A stretch of 34,727 nt of DNA from PVC group bacterium (GTDB taxonomy: Bacteria > Verrucomicrobiota > Kiritimatiellia > CAIKKV01 > CAITUY01), in assembly GCA_945890715.1 (NCBI GenBank), contig CAMDCX010000016.1, positions 1 to 34,727 on the forward strand, given 5' to 3'. This document shows, piece by piece, positions 1 through 7,432 of this stretch. The number at the start of each line of letters is the position of its first letter. Within the stretch, counting starts at the first letter, position 1. The notes below the pieces were generated by a model. The model was not told the origin of the DNA and did no database searches. It saw nothing but the letters and a program-made list of their open reading frames with translations. The translations under genes and the position numbers were made by a program.

Positions 1-281
1 ATCTGATAGACATGCAGGTCGGGCGCGTCAGATATCCGCTTCCACACATCGGTATCACTCGTATCCAAAAGCCGGATCGTCGATGTCTTTATCGCGGTTG
101 CTGTTCCTTTTCTCACATTCAGCGTCAAGTTGGCGCCAGATGGCGGCACGTTATAGCTTGTCCACTTCCGGCCCCCTTGAACAAGCACCTCGCCCACCAT
201 CGCACTCTGAGATTGAACGCTTCCAGCCATTAACCAGAACCCTACCGTGATTCCAATGCCAATTCGATTCCAATATGTCAT
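1..281 (-). CDS. Secreted hypothetical protein, 3' end cut by window edge
   Basis: This reading frame is absent from the ORF track because it runs off the left edge without a stop. It begins with ATG at 281, two bases after the TAA of the upstream TPR gene, and a purine-rich GAAGAAAG inside that gene can serve as the ribosome site. About 93 codons are visible. The first ~27 residues (MTYWNRIGIGITV..., ending near VQSQSA) look like a Sec signal peptide, so the product is probably exported. The rest shows no motif I recognise. Tight coupling to the TPR gene suggests the two are co-translated. Function unknown. Confidence 0.6.
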   Translation of the reverse strand, partial: MTYWNRIGIGITVGFWLMAGSVQSQSAMVGEVLVQGGRKWTSYNVPPSGANLTLNVRKGTATAIKTSTIRLLDTSDTDVWKRISDAPDLHVYQ

Positions 282-283
282 GT

Positions 284-931
284 TTATGCTTTCTTCGTTT
301 GTGGGGCCTTCTTGGCGCCCAGTGCTGCCTTGATCTCGGGCAAGCGCTTGGCAACCACCAACTCGATGCAGGGACTGCCGGGGAATTTCCGCACAAACTC
401 CTCGTGCAACTTGAGAGCTTTCACCCAGTCCCGGCTCCAATACGTCATCGTGGCCAGACTCAATTGAGCCTGCCACGCCATATCGCCATCCGGATATTCC
501 TTGAGTATCCGCTTATAACACTCGGCCATTCCCGCCTGATTCTCGAGCAGGCAGTCGAGTGCCGCGATCCGCATCAGTACGTCATCAGCCAGGGAACTCC
601 TCCGGTAAGTCACAAGAAAATGATTGTAACACTCCAACGCCTTCCGAAATTCGCCCAGCTGCCGGTAGCAACGCCCCGCCTGCATCAGCGCCCAGGCCGA
701 GTCCTCCGAACCCTTGCCTAGGGTTTCTGCGGCTTTGTAGGCCTTGAGCGCCTCCTCATACCGCTTGGCGGTGAAGAATATGTCTGCTTTACGCAATGCG
801 ACAGTCGCCCGGTTGTCACGGGCCACCACTTTCAGGTCGGGCAACTGCGGAGCGGCCTGCCCCGATTTCAAAGGCAACACAACAAGGGCAATCCACCCCA
901 TACTGCAAAAACATTTTACAAAAGCACTCAT
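284..931 (-). CDS. Tetratricopeptide-repeat protein with N-terminal signal/anchor
   Basis: The track ORF starts at 1021. I prefer ATG 931, because GGAAGG lies about five bases upstream and the protein then opens with a hydrophobic signal or anchor segment (GWIALVVLPL). The mature part contains several TPR-like helical pairs, recognisable from A/Y/F-spaced segments such as YEEALKAYKAAE, FRKALECYNHFL and WVKALKLHEEFV. It ends in a basic tail. It resembles periplasmic TPR scaffold proteins (YbgF or BamD-like in style), but no specific family is clear. It is the first gene of a unit that continues into the partial gene at 1-281. Partner proteins cannot be named. Confidence 0.7.
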   Translation of the reverse strand: MSAFVKCFCSMGWIALVVLPLKSGQAAPQLPDLKVVARDNRATVALRKADIFFTAKRYEEALKAYKAAETLGKGSEDSAWALMQAGRCYRQLGEFRKALECYNHFLVTYRRSSLADDVLMRIAALDCLLENQAGMAECYKRILKEYPDGDMAWQAQLSLATMTYWSRDWVKALKLHEEFVRKFPGSPCIELVVAKRLPEIKAALGAKKAPQTKKA

Positions 932-989
932 CTTGACCTTCCAAACAGAGCCTGCCAACGAGCGACTATTCTGTTCACGGAAAGCCCGG

Positions 990-1021
990 AGACTACCACG
1001 CGCCCCCCCCTTTGATGTCAA
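990..1021 (-). promoter_or_regulatory. Candidate sigma70 promoter with G8 tract in the spacer
   Basis: Read on the minus strand, a perfect TTGACA (1016-1021) is followed 20 bases later by TAGTCT (990-995), which is preceded by TG as in extended -10 elements. Eight consecutive Gs (1003-1010) lie in the spacer. The spacer is longer than the 17-base optimum and the -10 is weak (3/6), so activity is uncertain. ATG 931 lies about 55-60 bases downstream. Confidence 0.35.
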
Positions 1022-1149
1022 GAGCTTTGTAAAAATGTTTGAATAAATTGTGAATTCCCTGCTGGCGCCATTCCTATCAGGCCTTACTGAAGCCCCCTTT
1101 TCAAGGTCGCAATTGCGCGCTTGAAAGCAGGTGGGGGACGACTCCTAGC

Positions 1150-1275
1150 AGCCCGTTGAAAAAACCTGCATTTCCGAAAGAAGACGGCGGCAACGGCGTG
1201 CCGCCCTCCAAAATCATGAGGATTATGAGAGTTGTGGAGGGCGCCGCGCTGTCGGCGCCTGTTTTTCAACAGGCT
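1150..1275. repeat. MITE-like inverted-repeat element
   Basis: The ends AGCCCGTTGAAAAA (1150-1163) and TTTTTCAACAGGCT (1262-1275) are inverted copies differing at one position. Nested inside are GCCCTCCA/TGGAGGGC (1203-1210 and 1235-1242) and two GGCGCC copies. The whole 126 bp could fold as one long hairpin. It lies between the cyclic-nucleotide-binding gene and the TPR unit and holds no convincing gene. I found no clear target-site duplication. It may be a non-autonomous transposable element, a REP-like repeat, or simply a large terminator hairpin. Confidence 0.5.
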
Positions 1276-1291
1276 TCTGGGCGGGGCGCGG

Positions 1292-1822
1292 TTAATCCAC
1301 AAGCACTTTGGCAGGGACGCCGGAAGAGGACGGAGGGATAACAGAGAGTTTCCGTGAATTCACAACGGTGGGATCAACGGAGGTCTTGAGGTCGCCCAAG
1401 GCCCAGATAATGGCATCCTTGAGCTCCCCATCCACCTTGGATAATCGCTGTGCCAGTTCGCGGGCAATGCTTCGATATAACTTCAGTCCAATCGAAGGAC
1501 GAATGGCAATCAACTTTTCGAACTCGACCCGCGAAAATTCCATGACATGGGTTCGCTCCAGGGTCAGCACACTCGCGGAACGGGACTCCACCCCCAGGAA
1601 ACAGACTTCCCCGAAAATATCAAGAGGACCCAACTCAACCAGCTTCTTGTGCTTGTTGATCCCGATGGCCTTGCGCACTTCCACCCGGCCATCCAGAATC
1701 AGGAAAAACGAACACCCCGCCTCGCCCTCATGGAGAATAACCTGACCCGGATCATAAACGTGCGCGGCACCGATCTTTTCAACGGCCGCCATCTCGTCAG
1801 AAGTCAGGTCACGAAGAATCAT
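1292..1822 (-). CDS. Cyclic nucleotide-binding domain protein (CRP-like sensor, no HTH)
   Basis: The protein has 176 aa. Residues ~5-120 form a CAP_ED beta-roll: the opening GQVILHEGEAGCSFFLILDG is typical, and the phosphate-binding cassette region reads FGEVCFLG followed by RSASV. The C-terminal ~50 residues contain one helix and a Pro/Ser tail, and no helix-turn-helix is visible. It is therefore more likely a ligand-sensing adaptor than a DNA-binding CRP. In Akkermansia-like and delta-type genomes such single-domain proteins are common, and the ligand (cAMP, cGMP or other) cannot be deduced. It follows the rpiB-glyA gene by nine bases and appears to be the last gene of the long minus-strand run. 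Confidence 0.8.
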   Translation of the reverse strand: MILRDLTSDEMAAVEKIGAAHVYDPGQVILHEGEAGCSFFLILDGRVEVRKAIGINKHKKLVELGPLDIFGEVCFLGVESRSASVLTLERTHVMEFSRVEFEKLIAIRPSIGLKLYRSIARELAQRLSKVDGELKDAIIWALGDLKTSVDPTVVNSRKLSVIPPSSSGVPAKVLVD

Positions 1823-1831
1823 GCCACCCCG

Positions 1832-3514
1832 TCAGGGAATCGAAAACTTCACCGCTGTTGCCACCACTTCCGCCTTGATCCGAGCCAGAGCCGCCTCATC
1901 GGCCTGATACCTGACGGCGTCCACAATCCAGCCGCCGAGCCGTTCCATCTCGGCTTCCTTCATGCCACGGGTGGTGACGGCCGGGGTGCCGATACGTACC
2001 CCGGAGGTCACGGCCGGCGGACGGGTATCAAACGGAATCGCATTCTTATTCACGATGATTCCGGCCTTCTCCAGGGCGCAGGACGCATCCTTGCCGGTCG
2101 TCCCGAGCGGTGTCAGATCCACCAGCATAAGATGGTTGTCCGTCCCTCCCGACACAATCCGCATGCCATGCTTGGCCAGATAGGCTGCCAGCACCTGGGC
2201 ATTCTTCACCACCTGCTTCTGGTACACCTTGAACTCAGGCGTCATGGCCTCCTTGAAGCAGATTGCCTTGGCGGCAATGGTGTGCATCAGGGGGCCGCCC
2301 TGAAGTCCCGGAAAGACCTGCTTGTCCAAATCCTGGGCATACTTGGCCTTGCAGAGCACCATACCGCTGCGCGGGCCGCGAAGGGTTTTATGCGTGGTCG
2401 TCGTAACAAAATCGGCGTAGGGAACCGGACTGGGATGCACGCCGGCGGCAATCAGGCCCGCAATGTGGGCCATATCCACCATGAGCAAGGCCCCCACGCT
2501 GTCGGCAATCTCACGCAGCCGCTTGAAGTCCAAAACGCGCGGATAGGCACTCGCACCGGCCACGACCAGCTTCGGCTTGCTCTGAGCCGCAAGAGTCGCA
2601 AGCTCATCATAGTCGATCATTTCCGTTTTTTGATTGACCCCGTAAGGCACGATCTTGAAAAACCGGCCGGAGAAATTCACCTTGTGGCCATGCGTCAAGT
2701 GACCGCCGTGAGCCAGACTCATAGCCAGAATCGTATCTCCCGCCTGCAGTGCCGAAAAATAGACCGCCATATTGGCGGAACTCCCGCAATGCGGTTGCAC
2801 ATTGGCATGTTCGGCTCCAAACAAAGCCTTGGCCCGGTCGATGGCGAGCTGTTCGGCCACATCCACAAACTCACACCCGGCATAATAGCGCTTCCCGGGA
2901 TACCCCTCGGCGTACTTGTTCGTCATGACCGAGCCCTGCGCCTCGCGGATGGCCCGACTGGTGTAATTCTCGGAGGCGATCAGGTCGATCGTCCTGAGCT
3001 CGCGCTCTTCCTCATGCTTGATGGCATTGTAAACCTCGGAATCCACAGCCGACACCGAGGCCACTTCCACGGCCGCCCCGCCCATGGCGCCCATCTTATC
3101 AACGCGCCGCTGATGCCGATCCTCACCCACGAACGACTGCTTGAGCCAGGCCGAGAAAATGGATTCCGCCTGCTCCGGCTTCACCAGATCGCTCCCCAGC
3201 ACCAGCACATTCGCATCATTATGAAGCCGGGTCGTCTGCGCCATTTCAGGCGTCAAGCACAAGGCGGCACGCACCCGGGGAAATTTATTGGCCGCCATGC
3301 TCATGCCGATTCCCGTCCGGCAAATCAGCACCCCCTGCTCCACAAGCCCCTCCGACACCCTCTCGGCCACCAGGCGGGCATAATCGGGATAATCCACGGC
3401 TTCCACGCTGTCGCAGCCGACATCCTCGACGGCGATGCCCTGCTTTTTCATGATCTTTTTCAGGGCTTCCTTAAGTTCAAAACCGCCGTGATCCGCACCA
3501 ATCGCCATTCTCAT
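1832..3514 (-). CDS. RpiB-GlyA fusion: ribose-5-phosphate isomerase B / serine hydroxymethyltransferase
   Basis: One uninterrupted frame encodes two enzymes. Residues 1-~140 are RpiB, which interconverts ribose-5-P and ribulose-5-[10 protein letters not shown], active-site Cys65 in CRTGIG (usually CGTGIG) and His98 in TRLHNDANV are present. After a short linker, residues ~157-560 are GlyA, the PLP enzyme linking serine/glycine to one-carbon folate: [22 protein letters not shown] and the PLP lysine 376 in [11 protein letters not shown] start at ATG 3514, nine bases after AGGAAGG, instead of the track's upstream TTG. Internal ATGs at the linker lack a good ribosome site, so a true fusion is likelier than two proteins. 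It sits 20 bases after the Sua5-YwlE gene. Confidence 0.93.
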   Translation of the reverse strand: MRMAIGADHGGFELKEALKKIMKKQGIAVEDVGCDSVEAVDYPDYARLVAERVSEGLVEQGVLICRTGIGMSMAANKFPRVRAALCLTPEMAQTTRLHNDANVLVLGSDLVKPEQAESIFSAWLKQSFVGEDRHQRRVDKMGAMGGAAVEVASVSAVDSEVYNAIKHEEERELRTIDLIASENYTSRAIREAQGSVMTNKYAEGYPGKRYYAGCEFVDVAEQLAIDRAKALFGAEHANVQPHCGSSANMAVYFSALQAGDTILAMSLAHGGHLTHGHKVNFSGRFFKIVPYGVNQKTEMIDYDELATLAAQSKPKLVVAGASAYPRVLDFKRLREIADSVGALLMVDMAHIAGLIAAGVHPSPVPYADFVTTTTHKTLRGPRSGMVLCKAKYAQDLDKQVFPGLQGGPLMHTIAAKAICFKEAMTPEFKVYQKQVVKNAQVLAAYLAKHGMRIVSGGTDNHLMLVDLTPLGTTGKDASCALEKAGIIVNKNAIPFDTRPPAVTSGVRIGTPAVTTRGMKEAEMERLGGWIVDAVRYQADEAALARIKAEVVATAVKFSIP

Positions 3515-3534
3515 GATCAAAATCCTTCCTGCGT

Positions 3535-4605
3535 TCAGTTTCCTGGTCTGTACAATCCTCGCAAATGCATCACCAATTCCGGCATGGCCGCCTCAATCTC
3601 GTCGCGAATGGTCCGATAGACATCAACCTTCATTCCGAAGGGATCCGGAACATCCTCCCCCTGATGACGCGCATTGAAATCATTCAGCATCACAACCCGC
3701 CCCGCCACACCGGGGAAACGGAGGATTACCGCGCGTTTGTGAGCTTCCGTCATTACCACAACAAGATCGGCAGCGTCAATCCGCGCCTGTGCCAGAGGCC
3801 GGCTCCGATGATCCCCCAAATCCAGGGTTTTCTCGGCACTCACTTCGATCGAACCCTCACTGGCCCGTTGGCCCGGGATGGCCGACACCCCCGCCGAGTC
3901 CACCTCCCACTCTGATTGTTTTCCCAGCCAATGCCGCGCCAGAATCGCCGCCAGGGGACTGCGACAGGTATTCCCCGTACAGACAAAAAGAACCAGGGGC
4001 CGCGCCATGACCGTCTCACGGGGAAGAGCGCCCTGCCGGAGAATCACGGGACCTTCCCCGGTGGCATCTACGACCGTGCTTTCCACGCCCAGCCCGGCTG
4101 GTCCCGCATCCAATGCCAGGGCCACGCTGTTCCCCAGTGCCTCGAACGCGGCCTCGACCGTCCGTGCCGCAGGGGCTCCACTGATATTGGCGCTGGTGAC
4201 CCGCAGGATGCCGCCAGCCGCTTTTAACACGGCTCTCGCCACAGCATGATTAGGAACACGAAATCCCTCTGTGCCCTTTCCGCACCTCAAAACCAGCGTG
4301 AGGGGACCCGGCCAGTATCGCTTCGCCAACCGCCGCGCCCAAAGAGGAAACATCGCCTTCTGGCGTTCCACCTCCTCAAGTCCCGACACCAGCAGAGGAA
4401 TCGGCTTGCCACGATCCCGTTCCTTGGCAGCATAAATCCGTTCAACGGCACCTTCCACGCTTGGGTCGGCGGCAACTCCATAGACCGTCTCGGTCGGTAA
4501 AATGATCAGTCCGCCGGATCTCAACGCCCGAGTTGCCTCTGAAATAAGAGCAGGTTCAGGACGAACCGGATTAACCACTAGAATTTTGGATTTAGCGCTG
4601 GCCAT
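3535..4605 (-). CDS. Sua5/YwlC - YwlE fusion: threonylcarbamoyl-AMP synthase / low-Mr (arginine-type) phosphatase
   Basis: Residues ~15-200 are a YrdC/Sua5 domain making threonylcarbamoyl-AMP for tRNA t6A: LPTETVYG, the [10 protein letters not shown] loop and TSANISG are visible. Residues ~203-355 are a low-molecular-weight phosphatase: P-loop CTGNTCRS (Cys209, Arg215) and general acid Asp321 in DPFG. In Bacillus YwlE the Thr of CTGNTCRS, where tyrosine phosphatases usually have Ile, favours phospho-arginine. Thr213 is present here, so arginine phosphatase activity is a reasonable inference. The usual Sua5 C-terminal domain is absent and the phosphatase occupies its place. ATG 4605 is chosen over GTG 4611. 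The gene overlaps the stop of the S41 homologue by 14 bases. Confidence 0.92.
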   Translation of the reverse strand: MASAKSKILVVNPVRPEPALISEATRALRSGGLIILPTETVYGVAADPSVEGAVERIYAAKERDRGKPIPLLVSGLEEVERQKAMFPLWARRLAKRYWPGPLTLVLRCGKGTEGFRVPNHAVARAVLKAAGGILRVTSANISGAPAARTVEAAFEALGNSVALALDAGPAGLGVESTVVDATGEGPVILRQGALPRETVMARPLVLFVCTGNTCRSPLAAILARHWLGKQSEWEVDSAGVSAIPGQRASEGSIEVSAEKTLDLGDHRSRPLAQARIDAADLVVVMTEAHKRAVILRFPGVAGRVVMLNDFNARHQGEDVPDPFGMKVDVYRTIRDEIEAAMPELVMHLRGLYRPGN

Positions 4606-5563
4606 AACCACTCAAGACACGAAGACCCAGAAGAATGTCTGTGGCCCGTCGCAGGGCGGCATCCTGATCCACCCGCTGCATCAACTCCCGATCCTGCTCC
4701 GACTTGACGCTGAGTGGCCGGGCCGGTGAATTCGTTGTGGACAGCATGGCATTCCCGGTGTCAACGCCACGTCCCACTTCCACATCGGGACGAATTCCAC
4801 GTCCTTCATACGAAACCGATTCAAGCAGATGGAGTTTCCGGGTTGTCAGCGTGATGACCTGTCCGTCCGGCAGGGTTAACGCCTCCCGGAAGCGAACCTC
4901 CCCGGAGGTGGGCGAACCAATCACCATAATCCCGGGCCGCCCGTGCCACACGGCAACCATCGCCTCTGCCGCCAACCGGGTTTGGTTATCAACAAGCACC
5001 ATCAGCGGTACGTTAAGGGAAACCCCCGCTTCAACCTTGTTTGTCGAAATCGGCTTATCCTGATTATCCGTCACAATAAACAACGTTTCCCCGGAATGAC
5101 GTCCAATGCCCGCCAGATGCGAAATGGAATCCAGATCCTGCCCCCCTGCCCCCCGGAAATCCAGAATGATCCCAGCCTTGCCGTCCAGCGCCCTGACATG
5201 ATCCAAAATTTCACGCCCGCTTCCCTTGAGCACTCCCTCGATCTTCAGGTAGGCAATATCCTCCGGCCACAGTTCAACCGCAACAACAGCCTGTTTCCCT
5301 GCACCCTGTTTGCCCGCATCACCGATGGCTTTGTCCACCCCGATAAACGCACCGGGATCGATCGACCGGAGAATACCCTCAATCCCGCCGCGCACGGCCT
5401 GAGACCGGTCCATCAGGACTCCCCGGGTTTCCAGGCTGGACAGAATGTCGTCAAGACTGACCGTTGCAAAACAGGAACAGGCTGAGAAAATTAAAAGAGA
5501 GAGACCCAGGCAAAAAACAACGCCCGTTTTCTCAGGCTTTTTTTGATTTTTTTGCGATTTCAT
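4592..5563 (-). CDS. Exported S41-family (CtpA/Prc-like) peptidase homologue, probably inactive
   Basis: The start ATG 5563 has AGGA about ten bases upstream; the track start at 5599 lies deeper in purE. A hydrophobic segment ending FSAC (a possible lipobox) predicts export. An N-terminal helical part (AVRGGIEGILRSIDPG) matches the pre-PDZ region of C-terminal processing peptidases, but the PDZ domain itself is missing. The core has LDFRGAGG, and then LVDNQTRLAAEA where the family has SASASE, so the nucleophile Ser is absent. Further on, GSPTSGEVRF stands where active enzymes have GKG with the catalytic Lys. The fold is recognisable but the Ser-Lys dyad is lost, so I infer a pseudo-peptidase that binds peptide or protein. 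It overlaps purE by 32 bases. Confidence 0.78.
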   Translation of the reverse strand: MKSQKNQKKPEKTGVVFCLGLSLLIFSACSCFATVSLDDILSSLETRGVLMDRSQAVRGGIEGILRSIDPGAFIGVDKAIGDAGKQGAGKQAVVAVELWPEDIAYLKIEGVLKGSGREILDHVRALDGKAGIILDFRGAGGQDLDSISHLAGIGRHSGETLFIVTDNQDKPISTNKVEAGVSLNVPLMVLVDNQTRLAAEAMVAVWHGRPGIMVIGSPTSGEVRFREALTLPDGQVITLTTRKLHLLESVSYEGRGIRPDVEVGRGVDTGNAMLSTTNSPARPLSVKSEQDRELMQRVDQDAALRRATDILLGLRVLSGYGQR

Positions 5564-6068
5564 TCTGGATCCTGTCATTCCCGGCATTGACCTTGTCAAT
5601 CAAGGTCTGCTTATGGCTCACCAGTTGACGCGCCAGATCCGGTCGACTCAGGGCCAGTATCTGAACGGCAAGGAGGGCGGCATTTACCGCGCCAGCCTTG
5701 CCCACTGCCACCGTGGCAACCGGCACGCCAGCCGGCATCTGCACGGTCGAGAGAAGGGAATCCAGCCCGTTCATAAAGCCACTCGTCACGGGAATGCCAA
5801 TAACGGGAAGGGAGGTATGCGCACAGATCACGCCCGCCAGATGGGCGGCTCCTCCTGCCGCGGCAATGATTACTTTCACGCCCTGGCCGGACGCCTTTCG
5901 CGCAAAGGCCGATGCCATATCCGGCGTCCGGTGCGCGGACATCACGCGCACCTCGGACATCACTCCGAAATGCGTCAACGTTGAAACTGTTTCCTCCAAC
6001 AGGGGCCAATCTGAATCGCTCCCCATCACCACAGCCACTTCCGGCTTTCGTCCTGTTTTTTTATTCAT
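5532..6068 (-). CDS. purE: PurE, N5-carboxyaminoimidazole ribonucleotide mutase
   Basis: PurE rearranges N5-CAIR to CAIR in de novo purine synthesis. Class I hallmarks are present: the phosphate-binding GSDSDWP near the N-terminus, SAHRTP, and AAAGGAAHLAGV, followed by IPVTSGFMNGLDSLLS. The track begins at 6095, inside a heptamer repeat; ATG 6068 with GAGGG seven bases upstream gives a conventional N-terminus (MNKKTGRKPEVAVVMGSDSD). Length (178 aa) is normal apart from a lysine-rich tail. It follows purD, so two steps of the same pathway are co-transcribed. No purK is visible in the window. Confidence 0.95.
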   Translation of the reverse strand: MNKKTGRKPEVAVVMGSDSDWPLLEETVSTLTHFGVMSEVRVMSAHRTPDMASAFARKASGQGVKVIIAAAGGAAHLAGVICAHTSLPVIGIPVTSGFMNGLDSLLSTVQMPAGVPVATVAVGKAGAVNAALLAVQILALSRPDLARQLVSHKQTLIDKVNAGNDRIQNEIAKKSKKA

Positions 6069-6069
6069 T

Positions 6070-6111
6070 TTTATCCCTCGGCCTTCATCCCTCATAATTC
6101 ATCCTTCATCC
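6070..6111. repeat. Degenerate heptamer tandem repeat (6 units) at the purD/purE junction
   Basis: On the plus strand the units read TTTATCC, CTCGGCC, TTCATCC, CTCATAA, TTCATCC, TTCATCC with exact 7-base spacing. On the coding (minus) strand these are purine-rich GGATGAA-like units. The array contains the purD stop codon and the stretch that acts as the purE ribosome site. Confidence 0.75.
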
Positions 6112-7380
6112 TTTTTTAAGGGCTTTCGCCGCGATATCACGACGAAACATCGCGCCGTCATAACTGATTTTCCCAACAGCCTGATAGGCGGAGCCTACAG
6201 CCTCCTTCAACGTCTTTCCCAGCGCGGTCACTCCCAGCACCCGTCCACCCGACGAGAGGACCTTGCCGTCTTCAAACCGGGTTCCGGCATGAAACACAAC
6301 CGCCTCTTTCACCTTCGCCGCCATCTTGAGACCCCGGATCTCCTTGCCCTTCTGATACGCTCCGGGATACCCTCCGGCGGCCATAACGACACACACACAC
6401 GCCTCAGGCTTATAGCGCACCAACCCCGGACTGAGCGTGCCGTCAATGCAGGCCTCCAAGGCTGGGATCAGGTCACCTTGAATCCGGGGCAGAATCACCT
6501 GGGTTTCCGGATCCCCGAAACGACAGTTAAATTCCAAGACCTTGGGTCCCGCCTTGGTCATCATCAGGCCGGCATAGAGCACCCCCTTGTAATGGATTCC
6601 CCGGCTCTTCAACTCGGCAAGCGTTTTCCCGAACACCTCCCGCTCGACAACCGGCATCAATTCGGGGGTGAGAATCGGAGCAGGCGAATAAGCCCCCATG
6701 CCCCCCGTGTTGGGCCCCTGGTCGTTATCGTAGGCCCGCTTGTGATCCTGGGCGCTGGCCAGCAATACCACATGAACGCCGTCGGTCAGGGCCAGCACGG
6801 ACACTTCCTCGCCTTCAAGAAATTCTTCAACAAGAACGCGCCTTCCCGCATCACCGAAGGCACCCTCCACCAAAGATTCATGAATAGCCCGTTCAGCCTC
6901 CTGGAGGGTAACGCACACTGTGACGCCTTTCCCGGCAGCAAGTCCCTCGGCCTTGATCACGATCGGCACCCCGATATCATGAATGAAGTCGAGCGCTTTC
7001 GCGGCATCCGTAAAGGTGCTGGACTGGGCGGTGGACACCCCCGCAGCCACCATGACGTCCTTGGCAAAAACTTTACTCCCCTCCATCCGGGCCGCCTCCT
7101 TGGAGGGGCCGAACACTCGCAGACCCTCTTTTTCAAGGAGATCCGTGAGACCCGCGCAAAGAGGCGCTTCAGGGCCCACAACGGTCAGATCGGGTCGGTT
7201 GGCGCACGCCCAGGCAACGATGCCCCGCATATCCTCAGAGCCGATATCCAAATTCGTCGCCAACTCCGCCGTCCCGGCATTCCCGGGCGCACAGAAGACC
7301 TCCGGCTTGCGGCTGTCATGAATCAACTTCCAAACCAGGGTATGTTCCCGGCCCCCTCCGCCAATCACTAAAACTTTCAT
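6106..7380 (-). CDS. purD: PurD, phosphoribosylamine-glycine ligase
   Basis: PurD is an ATP-grasp enzyme that joins 5-phosphoribosylamine and glycine to form GAR. The N-terminal GGGGREHTL dinucleotide-like loop, PGNAGTA, VVGPEAPLCAGL, the ATP-grasp segment with IKAEGLAAGKGV, DHKRAYDNDQGPNTGGMGAYSP and the metal site EFNCRFGDPETQ are all present. The length of 424 aa is that of the family. The start ATG 7380 has only a poor upstream ribosome site. The gene ends KALKKG with a TGA supplied by the heptamer repeat. It lies 52 bases after the exonuclease gene and continues into purE. Confidence 0.97.
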   Translation of the reverse strand: MKVLVIGGGGREHTLVWKLIHDSRKPEVFCAPGNAGTAELATNLDIGSEDMRGIVAWACANRPDLTVVGPEAPLCAGLTDLLEKEGLRVFGPSKEAARMEGSKVFAKDVMVAAGVSTAQSSTFTDAAKALDFIHDIGVPIVIKAEGLAAGKGVTVCVTLQEAERAIHESLVEGAFGDAGRRVLVEEFLEGEEVSVLALTDGVHVVLLASAQDHKRAYDNDQGPNTGGMGAYSPAPILTPELMPVVEREVFGKTLAELKSRGIHYKGVLYAGLMMTKAGPKVLEFNCRFGDPETQVILPRIQGDLIPALEACIDGTLSPGLVRYKPEACVCVVMAAGGYPGAYQKGKEIRGLKMAAKVKEAVVFHAGTRFEDGKVLSSGGRVLGVTALGKTLKEAVGSAYQAVGKISYDGAMFRRDIAAKALKKG

Positions 7381-7432
7381 AATGAAAAGAATATCGGATG
7401 CGGGTGCGGAGTCAACGGTTTTAGGGAAGCTC

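Noticed and set aside
1141-1285. Target-site duplication flanking the MITE-like element
   Set aside because: The flanking bases (CTAGC and TCTGG) do not match, so I do not claim transposition.
1547-3619. 690-codon plus-strand ORF
   Set aside because: It is antisense to the rpiB-glyA and cyclic-nucleotide genes, is rich in His/Arg/Gly without any domain pattern, and is a GC-rich shadow frame.
5698-7371. 557-codon plus-strand ORF
   Set aside because: It is antisense to purD and purE, both of which have all family motifs.
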